A stretch of DNA of 46,744 nt from Rickettsiales bacterium (GCA_002729235.1 PBTY01000069.1:1-46744); one strand, 5' to 3'. Positions 7,888 through 16,692 are shown, counted from the first letter of the stretch. Program-made: numbers and translations. Notes: generated by a model not told the origin, from the letters alone.

Positions 7888-8731
7888 TTTTGGTCAAAAA
7901 ATTAACATCACCATTGAGTATATCCGATACAATTTTGGACCATTGATGAAAATGATACTACTCATTGCTATTCCTATGGGTATTCTTTCGTCTTTAACTC
8001 TTGGGAACTACTTCAGCACGTTGGGCGATTTTGCCAACCCCAACTCCTCTGACATAGAACGAATGGGTGTGCTGGGTCAAATGGGAGGTACTTATATGTT
8101 GATGTTCGGAGTGTCAATTATCACCTACTCCTTGCTGATAGCTACCATCTATAATTACATCAAAACGAAAAACGAAGACCCAAATCCGGACTATATGGAG
8201 GTCTTAAGAAGCTCTTTCAAGTATGTTCCTGGTCTTGTTGGTCTCATGATTATTATAGGATTTGCCTCATTTATTGGTTTCTTTATATTCATTTTACCAG
8301 GCATTTATTTGAGCGTGGTAATGTCATTATCCATCCCAATTTACATGTTTGAACAGGAGGGAATTGGGGAAGCGCTTAGTAAATCCTTCAAACTCATCAA
8401 AGAAAAGTGGTGGAGTACTTTTGGTCTAATAATCATTACGACCATCATTGCGGGAGTGGCTTCGTATGTATTCTTGATTCCTACCTATGCCCTAATGTTT
8501 AGCGAGATGTTCTCCAATGTGGAAAAGATGGAGAGTGGAGATCCTACTGCGGTATTTGACATCTTCACAAGCTGGACAACAACCATTGGAATGGCTGTAT
8601 CCATGGTGGGATCTTATTTATGTTATTCCATTCCAATAGTAGCAATGGCTTTTCAATATTTCAATTTGTCTGAGCGAATTGAGGGTCGGGGGCTAAAAAG
8701 TCAAATTGAGGATTTTGAGAATCTTAGTTAA
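7850..8731 (+). CDS. Multi-pass membrane protein of the SpoIIM/MoxR cluster
   Basis: A 293-residue membrane protein with hydrophobic segments at about 32-52, 80-105, 130-165, 190-215 and 245-270. The segment FILPGIYLSVVMSLSIPIYMFE followed by a GIGEALSKSFKLIKEKWW stretch resembles the membrane domains of glycerophosphodiesterase-like (GPDPase_memb/DUF7847) proteins. No phosphodiesterase catalytic domain is present. The start ATG at 7850 lies inside the end of the SpoIIM gene in another frame, which suggests translational coupling. Function is inferred only from position between SpoIIM and DUF4129. Confidence 0.75.
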   Translation: MSEKNIELYKKRDFGQKINITIEYIRYNFGPLMKMILLIAIPMGILSSLTLGNYFSTLGDFANPNSSDIERMGVLGQMGGTYMLMFGVSIITYSLLIATIYNYIKTKNEDPNPDYMEVLRSSFKYVPGLVGLMIIIGFASFIGFFIFILPGIYLSVVMSLSIPIYMFEQEGIGEALSKSFKLIKEKWWSTFGLIIITTIIAGVASYVFLIPTYALMFSEMFSNVEKMESGDPTAVFDIFTSWTTTIGMAVSMVGSYLCYSIPIVAMAFQYFNLSERIEGRGLKSQIEDFENLS

Positions 8732-9386
8732 TACCTTTTTATTTCTTGCGCTTACTCTTTGGGCATCGGCATTTCATTTGTCAGGGGAGGAGGACTTGCG
8801 TCAATTTGATAAAGAAAAAATAGAAGCATATCAAGCCGACCCAGCATTTGATTACAGTACAGATTATGCGGTATCTGATTCCATCGTCACTCTCTTTTTG
8901 ATCTGGATATTGGATAAGCTTAATTCCATTTTCCGATCAATGGGGATGCAGGATATCTGGCCATTTGTTTTTCGGATACTGATTATTGGAGTAGTGTTGA
9001 TGGTGCTTTATTACATTCTCAAGAATCGATACGGGTCTGTTTGGGAGCGTAATTCGAAAAGTTTTGTACCCATGGGTGTGACTACAGTCGATGGCCAAAA
9101 AATCGATTACGATGCATTGATCAAAGAGAGCAGGGAATCAGGGGATTATAAATTGGCCATACGGTACCAGTTTTTAAAATGTCTTCATGATCTACACAAA
9201 AGTGATCAAATAAAAATCACTACCTGGAAGGCACCTCTAGACTATGTGGATGAATTACCTGATGGCAAGCAAGATGCCTTTTCCTCGCTGGTTAGACTTT
9301 TTGAAATCACGTGGTATGGTGATTATGATGCCCAGGAGGAGCAGTTTAATGAATCCAACAAATTGCTAGAAGCGATATACGCATGA
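8706..9386 (+). CDS. DUF4129 domain-containing protein
   Basis: A 226-residue protein with an N-terminal signal or TM segment (about 5-24), a central TM (about 85-103) and a cytosolic DUF4129 domain (about 130-226). Hallmarks are SGDYKLAIRYQFLKCL and FSSLVRLFEITWYGDYD. The start is non-ATG: TTG at 8706, or TTG at 8715 as an alternative; both overlap the preceding gene. DUF4129 proteins sit beside MoxR and DUF58 genes in many phyla and are thought to belong to the same membrane-associated chaperone-like system (inference). It overlaps the next gene by 4 bases. Confidence 0.8.
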   Translation: MRILRILVNTFLFLALTLWASAFHLSGEEDLRQFDKEKIEAYQADPAFDYSTDYAVSDSIVTLFLIWILDKLNSIFRSMGMQDIWPFVFRILIIGVVLMVLYYILKNRYGSVWERNSKSFVPMGVTTVDGQKIDYDALIKESRESGDYKLAIRYQFLKCLHDLHKSDQIKITTWKAPLDYVDELPDGKQDAFSSLVRLFEITWYGDYDAQEEQFNESNKLLEAIYA

Positions 9387-10525
9387 GTAGGAAAGAACGA
9401 AGGCTATACATATTTCTAGCAGTGGTTTTTGTGCTTTATGTTGTGGTAGAGCAATACAAACCCGAGCCATTGGTTTGGATTCCAACTTTTGCTCAAAAGG
9501 ACAAACAGCCGTATGGTGGATATGTGTTGTACGAACGGTTAGATGATTTTTTTGAAGAAAAGAGTATTTCATTTGAAACGTTGTATGAGCACGGAGATTC
9601 GATTAATTCAGACATGATCATTCTTGCTTCGAATTTCGAACCGGGCTTAGCTGATTTGGAAGCACTAATGGGGATACTCGATGAAGGCAATAACGTCATT
9701 ATAGCTTCTAGTATTTTCTCTGAAAACTTTCTGGATACTTTAGGACTAAAGCTGGATCAAGAGTTTAAGGAAGCTACACTGCAGTTTGCGGACTCGTTAA
9801 AAGTAAGTTATCGGGATCAGTCTACTTATTATCCAAAAAGTCAGGTGCTGGCCGTTTTTGATATTGGTGATAGTCTGGATTGGAGTATTGATGCGACTAT
9901 TGATCAGCCCATTGTGATTCACCGAAAGTTTGGTGAAGGCCGATTGATTCTTTCTACACATCCCCTGGCATTTACGAATTATGGAATATTAAAATCGGGA
10001 GGATTAGGGCTGCCAGAAATGATGCTGAATCACCTGGATCCTGATAAGGTTATTTACAACCGATACTATCATAGCGGTAGAATGGAATCCACATCTGTCT
10101 TCAGGTATTTCATTTCTCAGCCATCACTTCGTTGGGCATTAAACCTGACACTGTTGAGTATCCTGTTATTATTGTTCATTGGAAGTCGTAGGAAGCAAGC
10201 TAAAATTGATTTACTGGACCCCAGGACGAATACAACCATTCAGTTTATCAAAACGATGGGTGGGCTGTATCATCGGGAAGGTAGACATGTTTCTGCGGCT
10301 CAGAAAATGGTCAGCCATTTCTTGAAATCACTGAAAGAACGCTATTATATCTCCAATTTGTTTGAGGATTCAACCTATCAGACATTGGCAGTAAAAACTG
10401 GATTGAAGAAGTCTGAAGTTATTCAGACGTTCGAAATCATCCAACATGTTAAAAATGGGGGCAACGTCTCAGAGCAGATGTTGACCGAACTAAATCAGAA
10501 GATCGAAAAATTTAATATTAAATAA
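9383..10525 (+). CDS. DUF4350 domain-containing protein
   Basis: A 380-residue protein with an N-terminal TM (about 7-24) and a periplasmic DUF4350 domain (about 40-215), a GATase/Rossmann-like fold; PYGGYVLYERLDDFF and GEGRLILSTHPLAFTN are typical. A second TM lies at about 252-267, followed by a cytosolic helical tail with KMVSHFLKSLKERYY. DUF4350 genes typically sit directly before MoxR in this cluster. ATGA overlap with the DUF4129 gene and a one-base gap to the MoxR gene point to one transcript. The molecular function is unknown. Confidence 0.85.
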   Translation: MSRKERRLYIFLAVVFVLYVVVEQYKPEPLVWIPTFAQKDKQPYGGYVLYERLDDFFEEKSISFETLYEHGDSINSDMIILASNFEPGLADLEALMGILDEGNNVIIASSIFSENFLDTLGLKLDQEFKEATLQFADSLKVSYRDQSTYYPKSQVLAVFDIGDSLDWSIDATIDQPIVIHRKFGEGRLILSTHPLAFTNYGILKSGGLGLPEMMLNHLDPDKVIYNRYYHSGRMESTSVFRYFISQPSLRWALNLTLLSILLLLFIGSRRKQAKIDLLDPRTNTTIQFIKTMGGLYHREGRHVSAAQKMVSHFLKSLKERYYISNLFEDSTYQTLAVKTGLKKSEVIQTFEIIQHVKNGGNVSEQMLTELNQKIEKFNIK

Positions 10526-10526
10526 G

Positions 10527-11498
10527 ATGTCAGAATTTACAAGCCGTGTAGACCTGCAAGGGTTTTCAGATAAGATCAGCCAGTTGAAAGGTGAAGCACA
10601 TAAGGCGCTGGTTGGCCAAGAGCAAATGCTCGATTTATTGTTGACGGCCTTTTTTGCTGGTGGACATGTATTGATCGAAGGGGTGCCTGGGGTGGCGAAG
10701 ACGCTCACAGCCAGATTGTTGGCCAACATGACGAAGGCAGAGTTTAAACGAATCCAATTCACACCAGACCTGATGCCATCAGACATTTTAGGAACATCTG
10801 TTTTCAATCCTAAGAATACCTCATTTGAATTCAAGTCGGGACCAATTTTCTCCAACCTGGTGCTAATTGACGAGATCAACAGGGCTCCTGCTAAAACTCA
10901 GTCAGCATTGTTTGAAGTGATGGAGGAAGGGCAAATCACTAATGATGGTACTGTCTACCCGATGGAAGAGCTGTTCATGGTGATGGCTACACAAAACCCT
11001 ATTGAGCAGGAGGGCACCTATCGCTTGCCGGAAGCGCAATTGGATCGTTTTCTATTCAAAATCAATGTAGGCTATCCTTCTACTGATGACGAAACGAAGA
11101 TTCTGATGTTACAGAACCAAACAGCAGGATTCAAGAAACTGGATTTCATCAGTGAAGTAATTACCAAAGAGGAAGCTATTGAATTAAGAAAGAATCTAAA
11201 GGACATTCTGGCTAAGGACTCCTTATTGAAATACATAGCGGAGTTGATTGCTCAAACGAGAAATCATCCATCCCTCTATTTGGGAGCATCACCAAGGGCG
11301 TCTATAGATTTGCTGAATGCTTCCAAAGCATATGCGGCGATGAAGGGGCGTGATTTTATTACTCCAGATGATATCCAATATTTACTCAGACCAGTCATTG
11401 AACATCGAATTCAATTGACTCCAGAGGCCGAACTTCAAGGTATCAGTATTGAAGAAGTGTCTCAGCAGATTGTACAGCAAGTAGAAGTGCCAAACTAA
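10527..11498 (+). CDS. MoxR family AAA+ ATPase
   Basis: A 323-residue AAA+ ATPase of the MoxR group, thought to act as a chaperone in maturation or remodelling of protein complexes together with von Willebrand-type proteins. The Walker A motif GVPGVAKT is at 52-59 and Walker B LVLIDEINRA at 111-120. Sensor 1 is MATQNPIEQEGTY and the arginine-finger region is LPEAQLDRFLF. The C-terminal lid has LGASPRASIDLLNASKAYAA. Length is normal. It is followed immediately by the DUF58 gene (stop TAA then GTG), the usual MoxR-DUF58 pair. Confidence 0.95.
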   Translation: MSEFTSRVDLQGFSDKISQLKGEAHKALVGQEQMLDLLLTAFFAGGHVLIEGVPGVAKTLTARLLANMTKAEFKRIQFTPDLMPSDILGTSVFNPKNTSFEFKSGPIFSNLVLIDEINRAPAKTQSALFEVMEEGQITNDGTVYPMEELFMVMATQNPIEQEGTYRLPEAQLDRFLFKINVGYPSTDDETKILMLQNQTAGFKKLDFISEVITKEEAIELRKNLKDILAKDSLLKYIAELIAQTRNHPSLYLGASPRASIDLLNASKAYAAMKGRDFITPDDIQYLLRPVIEHRIQLTPEAELQGISIEEVSQQIVQQVEVPN

Positions 11499-12815
11499 GT
11501 GAAAGTATTCCTCACCAATCGATTTTATACAGTCCTCGTTGGATTGATTGCTGCGTTTCTCATTGGGCAATATGTAAGTCTGATCTTCCTGATAGCTAAA
11601 GTTGCTGCTGCTGCGACGACAGTGGCCCTGCTGATGGATGCGTACATGCTTTGGATGCGAGGTAGGATTGACGTCAAACGAATTTGTAGTGATCGATTTT
11701 CCAATGGTGATGAGAATGAAGTGCTCATAGAACTGGATAGTCATTACGATATGGCTATTAGTGTTCAGGTAAGAGATGAGGCTCCTGTTCAGTTTCAGTT
11801 AAGAGCATTTCAGTTTGATATACAATTGGCAAAAGAAGAGGCCAAATTACTGAATTATCAATTGAGACCTACAGAAAGAGGGGTGTATCAATTTGGCTTC
11901 ACCAATCTGTTGGTTTCAACAAGTATCGGGCTCTTACAGCGAAAGATCAAAGGAGCTAGCCCTGAAGAGGTAAAGGTTTATCCGTCATTCATCAAAATGC
12001 ATCAATACGAGTTGATGGCTATCTCCCAAAATCTGACCATGCAGGGACAAAAGCTTATCAGAAGAGTGGGAAATAGTAAGGAGTTTGATACCATCAAAGA
12101 CTATGTGATGGGGGATGATCCACGCAATATCAACTGGGCAGCAACAGCTAGAAGGGGTCATCTAATGTCGAATCACTACATCGATGAGCGTGCACAAAAT
12201 ATTTACTGTTTGATCGATAAAAGCCGAGCGATGCGAATGCCGTTTGAAGGAATGACGTTGCTGGATTATTCTATCAATGCATCGTTGGTGATTTCTGACA
12301 TTGCGATGAAAAAGGGAGATCAGGCTGGCTTGATCACTTTCGAACATAAGATTGACACTACCATTAAGGCCAATCATCGAGGTGCTCAGATCTATCACAT
12401 CATGGAGGCCTTGTATCATCAGCAGACGTCTTTCAATGAAGTAGACATAGCTGCTGTTTATACTCATGCAGTCAAAAATGTGAATCAGCGTAGCTTGATG
12501 CTGATGTTTACCAACTTTGAGTCCATTCACAGTCTCAATAGGCAATTACCCTATCTGAAGTTGATCAATAGGAAGCATTTGTTGATTGTAATCTATTTCC
12601 GGAATACGGAAGTTGACCGGTTGCTGGAAGATAAGGCTAACTCAACACGTGAAATCTACGACCAGGCTATTGGTCGGCAAATGCTGGAAGAAAAGCTGCT
12701 AATTCGAGACGAACTCAACAAAGCGGGAATCTTGTCCCTCTATACCACACCACAAAACCTGAACGTGGATGTGATTAACAAATACATTGAAGTGAAGGCG
12801 AAGCGGATGCTTTGA
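11499..12815 (+). CDS. DUF58 domain protein (von Willebrand A-like)
   Basis: A 438-residue protein with two N-terminal TM segments (about 8-26 and 28-50), then a beta-rich region and the DUF58 domain. The DUF58 signature is EFDTIKDYVMGDDPRNINWA at 195-214. A vWA-like metal site follows, but the MIDAS motif reads D240-K-S242-R-A244, so the usual third Ser is Ala. The start is GTG at 11499, directly after the MoxR stop codon. It is the last gene of the cluster and probably the MoxR client or partner (family knowledge). The next gene downstream is convergent, with its stop adjacent. Confidence 0.9.
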   Translation: MKVFLTNRFYTVLVGLIAAFLIGQYVSLIFLIAKVAAAATTVALLMDAYMLWMRGRIDVKRICSDRFSNGDENEVLIELDSHYDMAISVQVRDEAPVQFQLRAFQFDIQLAKEEAKLLNYQLRPTERGVYQFGFTNLLVSTSIGLLQRKIKGASPEEVKVYPSFIKMHQYELMAISQNLTMQGQKLIRRVGNSKEFDTIKDYVMGDDPRNINWAATARRGHLMSNHYIDERAQNIYCLIDKSRAMRMPFEGMTLLDYSINASLVISDIAMKKGDQAGLITFEHKIDTTIKANHRGAQIYHIMEALYHQQTSFNEVDIAAVYTHAVKNVNQRSLMLMFTNFESIHSLNRQLPYLKLINRKHLLIVIYFRNTEVDRLLEDKANSTREIYDQAIGRQMLEEKLLIRDELNKAGILSLYTTPQNLNVDVINKYIEVKAKRML

Positions 12816-13169
12816 TTAGTTTTTTTCTTTCAACTCCCTCACTTTTTCAGTCAGCTCATCAATCTTAGTGAGTAATTCACGCATTACAGGATTGGAGGTA
12901 GAGGAGTTTCTTAATTCTTCTTCTCTGAAACCTAATAATGTGTCTATCCTTCCAATAATCAGTGAGCCAACAATGAATACAATGAAGATGATTGGAGTGG
13001 AAATCAAAAGGTTGTCAAAGATCAATCTCCCGAAAGTAGTGTCTTCGTATGCCTCAAGCAGGACAAATGCAATCATTAAGAACTGGATGTATCCGATGTA
13101 CATTCGGGCCCTATCGATATAGACCTTCCATCGGATAAAGGTCTTTTTATTGGCTTTGATTTTAGACAT
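12816..13169 (-). CDS. Small membrane protein with C-terminal coiled coil
   Basis: A 117-residue protein that I do not recognise as a named family. It has a basic N-terminus, two hydrophobic segments (about 25-40 and 50-72) and a Lys/Glu-rich C-terminus (about 88-117, MRELLTKIDELTEKVRELKE) with heptad spacing expected of a coiled coil. It ends immediately against the DUF58 stop codon. The lemA terminator lies just upstream of its start, so it has its own promoter. It may organise a membrane complex, but nothing in the sequence names one. Confidence 0.7.
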   Translation of the reverse strand: MSKIKANKKTFIRWKVYIDRARMYIGYIQFLMIAFVLLEAYEDTTFGRLIFDNLLISTPIIFIVFIVGSLIIGRIDTLLGFREEELRNSSTSNPVMRELLTKIDELTEKVRELKEKN

Positions 13170-13180
13170 GGCTGTAATTG

Positions 13181-13210
13181 AAAAAGCCCTGAGTGTTAAG
13201 TCAGGGCTTT
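13181..13210 (-). terminator. Rho-independent terminator after lemA
   Basis: A perfect 10-bp inverted repeat, AAAGCCCTGA / TCAGGGCTTT, has an 8-base loop. The minus-strand copy is followed by a T run. It separates lemA from the small membrane protein gene. Confidence 0.85.
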
Positions 13211-13229
13211 GGTTGAAATAATGCGTTTC

Positions 13230-13820
13230 TTAGAATTGAACCTCTGGGGCTTTTTCAGCACCCTCTTCGGCTTCAAATAACGGTTTACGTTCAAAACCAC
13301 CCCATCCTGCAATCATGCTGTTTGGGAAAGTTCGGATGTAGGTGTTGTAGTCCTGCGTAACTTCATTGAATCGCTTTCTAGACACAGCAATTCTATTTTC
13401 AGTGCCTTCTAACTGAGCTTGAAGCTCCAAAAAGTTTTGGTTAGACTTCAATTCAGGATATTTTTCCACTGTGACCAATAGTCTTGAAAGCGCCGAATTT
13501 AATTGTCCTTGCGCTGCCTGGAACTGTTGCATGTTTTCAGCAGTTAGGTTGCTCGCATCCAAATTGATGCTGGAAGCTTTAGATCTAGCCTCAGTGACTC
13601 CCACCAAAACTTCTTTTTCCTGATTGGCAAATCCTTTCACAGTGTTGACAAGGTTAGGAATCAAGTCATTTCTTCTTTGATATTGTGTTTCCACGTTGGA
13701 CCATTCTGTATTTACCGCTTCATCTTTAGCGACCATGTTGTTGTATTTTCCTGTGAAGAAATTGTAGATGAAGAAAATCACTACAACAACAACGATTATG
13801 GTTATCCATTTTTTATTCAT
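13230..13820 (-). CDS. lemA: LemA family protein
   Basis: A 196-residue LemA protein with an N-terminal TM (about 5-24) followed by a long helical domain facing the cytoplasm or periplasm. Family marks are YNNMVAKDEAVNTEWSNVET, YQRRNDLIPNLVNTVKG, LLVTVEKYPELKSNQNFLEL and the EGTENRIAVSRKRFNE segment. Function in bacteria is not established; LemA genes are often linked to TPM-domain genes, as here. In this window lemA is divergent from the two TPM genes rather than leading their operon. The intergenic space is short (23 or 62 bases, depending on the TPM start). Confidence 0.95.
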   Translation of the reverse strand: MNKKWITIIVVVVVIFFIYNFFTGKYNNMVAKDEAVNTEWSNVETQYQRRNDLIPNLVNTVKGFANQEKEVLVGVTEARSKASSINLDASNLTAENMQQFQAAQGQLNSALSRLLVTVEKYPELKSNQNFLELQAQLEGTENRIAVSRKRFNEVTQDYNTYIRTFPNSMIAGWGGFERKPLFEAEEGAEKAPEVQF

Positions 13821-13882
13821 AATTCTACTTAATTACTTTTAGTATGTTGTATAATTACAAGAATACAAGAACTAACGATATT

Positions 13883-14752
13883 GTGAAAATTCGGATACTC
13901 TTTCCCTTAATAATATTTTTGTTTTCCAGTGTTTTAATAGCACAGGAGAGTCTACCCAAGTTAGAAACCAGGGTAACAGACCAAACAGGTACTTTAACCT
14001 CTAGTGAGATTAGCTCTTTGGAAAATAAGCTTAAAAGCTACGAGGATAGCAAAGGAAGCCAGGTGGTTGTGGTATTAATTCCTACTACGGGTGATGAAAC
14101 CATCGAGCAATATTCCATTCGACTTGCAGAAGCCTGGAAGATCGGTCGAAATGGGGTAGATGATGGGGTCATCATGCTCTTTGCTATGCAAGACCGAAAA
14201 ATGCGCATAGAAGTAGGATATGGCTTAGAAGGAGCATTAACGGATGCTTTGAGTAAGCGAATTATTACCAATGTGATCACTCCGGATTTCAGATCTGGAC
14301 ATTTCTACAGTGGTATTGATAGTGGAGTAGATGTGGTGTTGAGTGCTATAGCAGGTGAAGAACTTCCTCCGGCCGTACGTGAGGAAACGTCTAGTAGTGA
14401 TCCATTTGTTGGTTTAGGGGCTGTGATCTTGATTATCGGGGTAGTCTTCTTGATAATCGTTAAGTCCATTATGAACAAGAAATTAGGGAAAGGGCGATCT
14501 ACAGGTATCATGTCGGTGATTGTCTTTCTGGTATCGTGGTTACTCCTTGGCTTCGGAGCAGCTATTTTTATTACTGCTATAGTTTCCATTTTTATGGCAG
14601 CTCCTTCTGGTGGAAGAGGCGGTCGAGGAGGCGGAGGTATGTACTGGGGAGGCGGAGGAGGCTTCTCTGGCGGTGGTGGAGGTTGGTCAGGCGGTGGCTT
14701 CTCCGGTGGAGGTGGTGGCTTTGGAGGCGGCGGAGCTTCTGGTGGTTGGTAA
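13883..14752 (+). CDS. TPM domain protein (YgcG-like), glycine-rich tail
   Basis: An exported, membrane-anchored TPM (YgcG/Psb32-like) protein. I place the start at GTG 13883 because KIRILFPLIIFLFSSVLIAQ is then a clean signal peptide. The upstream ATG at 13844 would add 13 polar residues in front of it. From GTG the TPM domain is about 27-158 (VTDQTGTLTSSEISSLENKL, GVDDGVIMLFAMQDRKMRIE, GYGLEGAL). Two TM segments follow (about 176-196 and 206-240), then a Gly-rich tail of GGGGF-type repeats. Its function is unknown. It is probably co-transcribed with the next gene. Confidence 0.85.
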   Translation: MKIRILFPLIIFLFSSVLIAQESLPKLETRVTDQTGTLTSSEISSLENKLKSYEDSKGSQVVVVLIPTTGDETIEQYSIRLAEAWKIGRNGVDDGVIMLFAMQDRKMRIEVGYGLEGALTDALSKRIITNVITPDFRSGHFYSGIDSGVDVVLSAIAGEELPPAVREETSSSDPFVGLGAVILIIGVVFLIIVKSIMNKKLGKGRSTGIMSVIVFLVSWLLLGFGAAIFITAIVSIFMAAPSGGRGGRGGGGMYWGGGGGFSGGGGGWSGGGFSGGGGGFGGGGASGGW

Positions 14753-14773
14753 TTTCAAAATATTAAGAATTCA

Positions 14774-15424
14774 ATGGCTAAATATACATTTACAGATACT
14801 GAAAAAGAACAGGTAAAGCAGGCAGTGAAAGATCTGGAGACTGTTTCTTGCGGTGAGATTGTTCCTTATTTTGTTAATTCCAGTGATGACTATGCGGAAG
14901 CTTCCTGGTATACGGCAGGAATTTTAGGTGGAGGTACATCCGCCATTCTAGCCGTATTGTCCTATACCTGGCTTCTGCCAATGCGTGTTACTCCTTTTGA
15001 AATCAGTTTATTCATACTAGGTGCCTTTGTAGTAGGATTTCTAATCCCTGTGATATTGCCTCAATCAAAGCGATTAATCATTTCTCGTGACAGTCAGGCA
15101 GAACGAGTCAACCAAAGAGCCCTTCAGGCCTTTATGAATGAAAAGGTTTTTGAAACGGAAGAACGGGTTGGGATACTTATTTTCGTTAGCAAAGTGGAGC
15201 ATCAGGTAATGGTGCTAGGGGATGAAGGAATCAGTAAAAAACTAAAACCGGAAGATTGGCAACACGTGGTTGATGAGGTGGTGAAAGGAATCAAATCCAA
15301 TGAAATAGCTAAAGGAATGGTATCTGCTATCGCTCTTTGTAAAGAACTTCTATTAGAACATGGATTTGTTCGAAAATCAACTGATTACAACGAGCTGGAC
15401 GATGGTTTGAGAATTGAAGATTAA
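14774..15424 (+). CDS. TPM domain membrane protein
   Basis: A 216-residue second TPM-type protein without a signal peptide. The N-terminal part (DLETVSCGEIVPYFVNSS) starts the TPM fold. Two TM segments interrupt it (about 50-73 and 79-97), and the second half (about 105-190) holds the characteristic RVGILIFVSKVEHQVMVLGD and GIS. The order LemA/TPM/TPM is common in Bacteroidota. Its stop codon overlaps the end of the convergent XRE gene by 4 bases. Confidence 0.82.
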   Translation: MAKYTFTDTEKEQVKQAVKDLETVSCGEIVPYFVNSSDDYAEASWYTAGILGGGTSAILAVLSYTWLLPMRVTPFEISLFILGAFVVGFLIPVILPQSKRLIISRDSQAERVNQRALQAFMNEKVFETEERVGILIFVSKVEHQVMVLGDEGISKKLKPEDWQHVVDEVVKGIKSNEIAKGMVSAIALCKELLLEHGFVRKSTDYNELDDGLRIED

Positions 15425-15819
15425 TGTTTCTTGGAGTTGTTAATTTTCTCTAATAGTTCAATGATCTTATCCTTGTGAGCCCGGTTTTCAGCAATTAGTT
15501 CATGCACTTTCTTGATGATCGATTCAGTTAATGGTGATGGTTCCATCTTTTGCAATAGGGATAGAATATCTGATTTTTGGTATTTAGCCGGAGGTTCTTC
15601 TACCAAATGAATTCCGGATAGTAGGTACTGAATGCTAACTCCATAGGTCATTGCGAATTTCTTCTTAACCACATCTGGCACACCATTGATGCCTTTTTCA
15701 TATGCAGCGAGTGTACCTCTTTTGATACCTAGCTTCTGAGCGCAAATCTCCTGAGAGTCTCCAGCTTCTTTTCGAGTGGATGCCATTCGTTTACCAATCT
15801 CAGACTTTAATTCTGTCAT
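15421..15819 (-). CDS. XRE-family transcriptional regulator
   Basis: A helix-turn-helix repressor-like protein of 132 residues, starting at MTELKSEIGKRM. A longer reading from 15858 would add 13 hydrophobic residues encoded inside the palindrome upstream, which is unlikely. The Cro/CI-type HTH is about 7-65 (KRMASTRKEAGDSQEICAQK, IKRGTLAAYEKGINGVPD, YGVSIQYLLSG). The C-terminal half is Lys/Glu-rich and probably helical, for dimerisation. It is divergent from a small gene at 15929, with a 12-bp-arm inverted repeat between them that is its likely operator. Confidence 0.85.
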   Translation of the reverse strand: MTELKSEIGKRMASTRKEAGDSQEICAQKLGIKRGTLAAYEKGINGVPDVVKKKFAMTYGVSIQYLLSGIHLVEEPPAKYQKSDILSLLQKMEPSPLTESIIKKVHELIAENRAHKDKIIELLEKINNSKKH

Positions 15820-15841
15820 GCATATTTTATGTGACAATAAT

Positions 15842-15875
15842 GTTATAAATAATTGCAATTGTTATTATTTATAAC
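15842..15875. promoter_or_regulatory. Large palindrome, candidate XRE operator
   Basis: GTTATAAATAAT (15842-15853) and ATTATTTATAAC (15864-15875) are perfect 12-base inverted arms with a 10-base spacer. A nested palindrome, AATTGCAATT, lies at 15851-15860. It is centred in the divergent XRE/small-gene gap, 23 bases upstream of the proposed XRE start. Confidence 0.7.
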
Positions 15876-15928
15876 TTATATTGTGTAACGGAACCATAAT
15901 GTTTAACTAATCCAAATGTACTCAAAGG

Positions 15929-16177
15929 ATGCGTTTAATCAACAAACGTCCCTCAATGATTACTCTTTTTGAAAATCTTGATCGTGATACCCAACACCTC
16001 CTTTGTGTGGGTATCTCTCAAGATTTCCTGGAAGATTATAATCGTTACATTTCACCTGAGAAAATAAGCGAAGCATTTATTCAATTCAATGTAGAAGTGT
16101 CTGTAACTAGTGCTGAGGTGGAACTTATTAGGAATGATGCATTAGCAAAAGCGATCAATGTGTTTCTCAATTGCTAG
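15929..16177 (+). CDS. Small hypothetical protein
   Basis: An 82-residue protein that I do not recognise. It has no signal peptide or TM; the sequence is mixed and probably alpha/beta, with FENLDRDTQHLLCVGISQDF and a hydrophobic C-terminal helix (ALAKAINVFL). A second ATG at 15956 is a possible start. It is divergent from the XRE gene and shares the palindrome upstream, so XRE control is plausible. It ends two bases before the convergent reductase gene. Confidence 0.5.
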   Translation: MRLINKRPSMITLFENLDRDTQHLLCVGISQDFLEDYNRYISPEKISEAFIQFNVEVSVTSAEVELIRNDALAKAINVFLNC

Positions 16178-16179
16178 TT

Positions 16180-16692
16180 CTATCTTCTATGGTAAATCAT
16201 CTTAACCAGTCCAGAGTCAAACTCTTCAATGTCTTTGATCTGAAACCAGGTTTCGGACTTGCTGCCGTTAAATAATGGGACTCCTGATCCTAATAAGACA
16301 GGCATTTTGAATAACCACAACTCATCAATTAAACCGGTCTCCAAAAGAATGGTGTTAATTTCTGCACCACCAACCAACCAGATGTCTTTCCCTTTCTCTT
16401 CTTTGAGTCGTCTGACACATCCAGGGATGTCATGATGAATAAAAGTGACTTCATCCGTAGATTCTGACTGCAAGTCATGTGTGAAGATGTAGCTCTTTTT
16501 GGTGCTGTAAGGCCAGTCTCCAAATCCAAGAACCTGCCGATAAGTTCTACCACCCATCAAAACAGTATCGATGCTCTCTAGAAAGTCGGTGTAACCATAA
16601 TCCTGATCGGTATAAAGCCAATCCACATCTCCGTTGGTTCTTGCAATGTAGCCATCAAGACTAGTAGCAATAAAGAGTTTAACACGTTTCAT
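16180..16692 (-). CDS. Dihydrofolate reductase-like (RibD C-terminal) protein
   Basis: A 170-residue NADPH-dependent reductase-fold protein of the RibD_C / YyaP group. Signatures are KLFIATSLDGYIARTNGDVD at the N-terminus, TVLMGGRTYRQVLGF, DIWLVGGAEINTILLETGLI and LPVLLGSG-type MPVLLGSGVPLF near the C-terminus. Such single-domain proteins are rarely true DHFRs and most have no proven substrate. Its start codon overlaps the 3' end of the upstream ATP-cone gene (ATGA type, 4 bases), so the two are translationally coupled. Confidence 0.9.
   Translation of the reverse strand: MKRVKLFIATSLDGYIARTNGDVDWLYTDQDYGYTDFLESIDTVLMGGRTYRQVLGFGDWPYSTKKSYIFTHDLQSESTDEVTFIHHDIPGCVRRLKEEKGKDIWLVGGAEINTILLETGLIDELWLFKMPVLLGSGVPLFNGSKSETWFQIKDIEEFDSGLVKMIYHRR

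Noticed and set aside
14536-14816. Plus-strand frames over the glycine-rich tail
   Set aside because: They are Arg/Trp- or Glu/Ala-rich products of GGN repeats in shifted frames.
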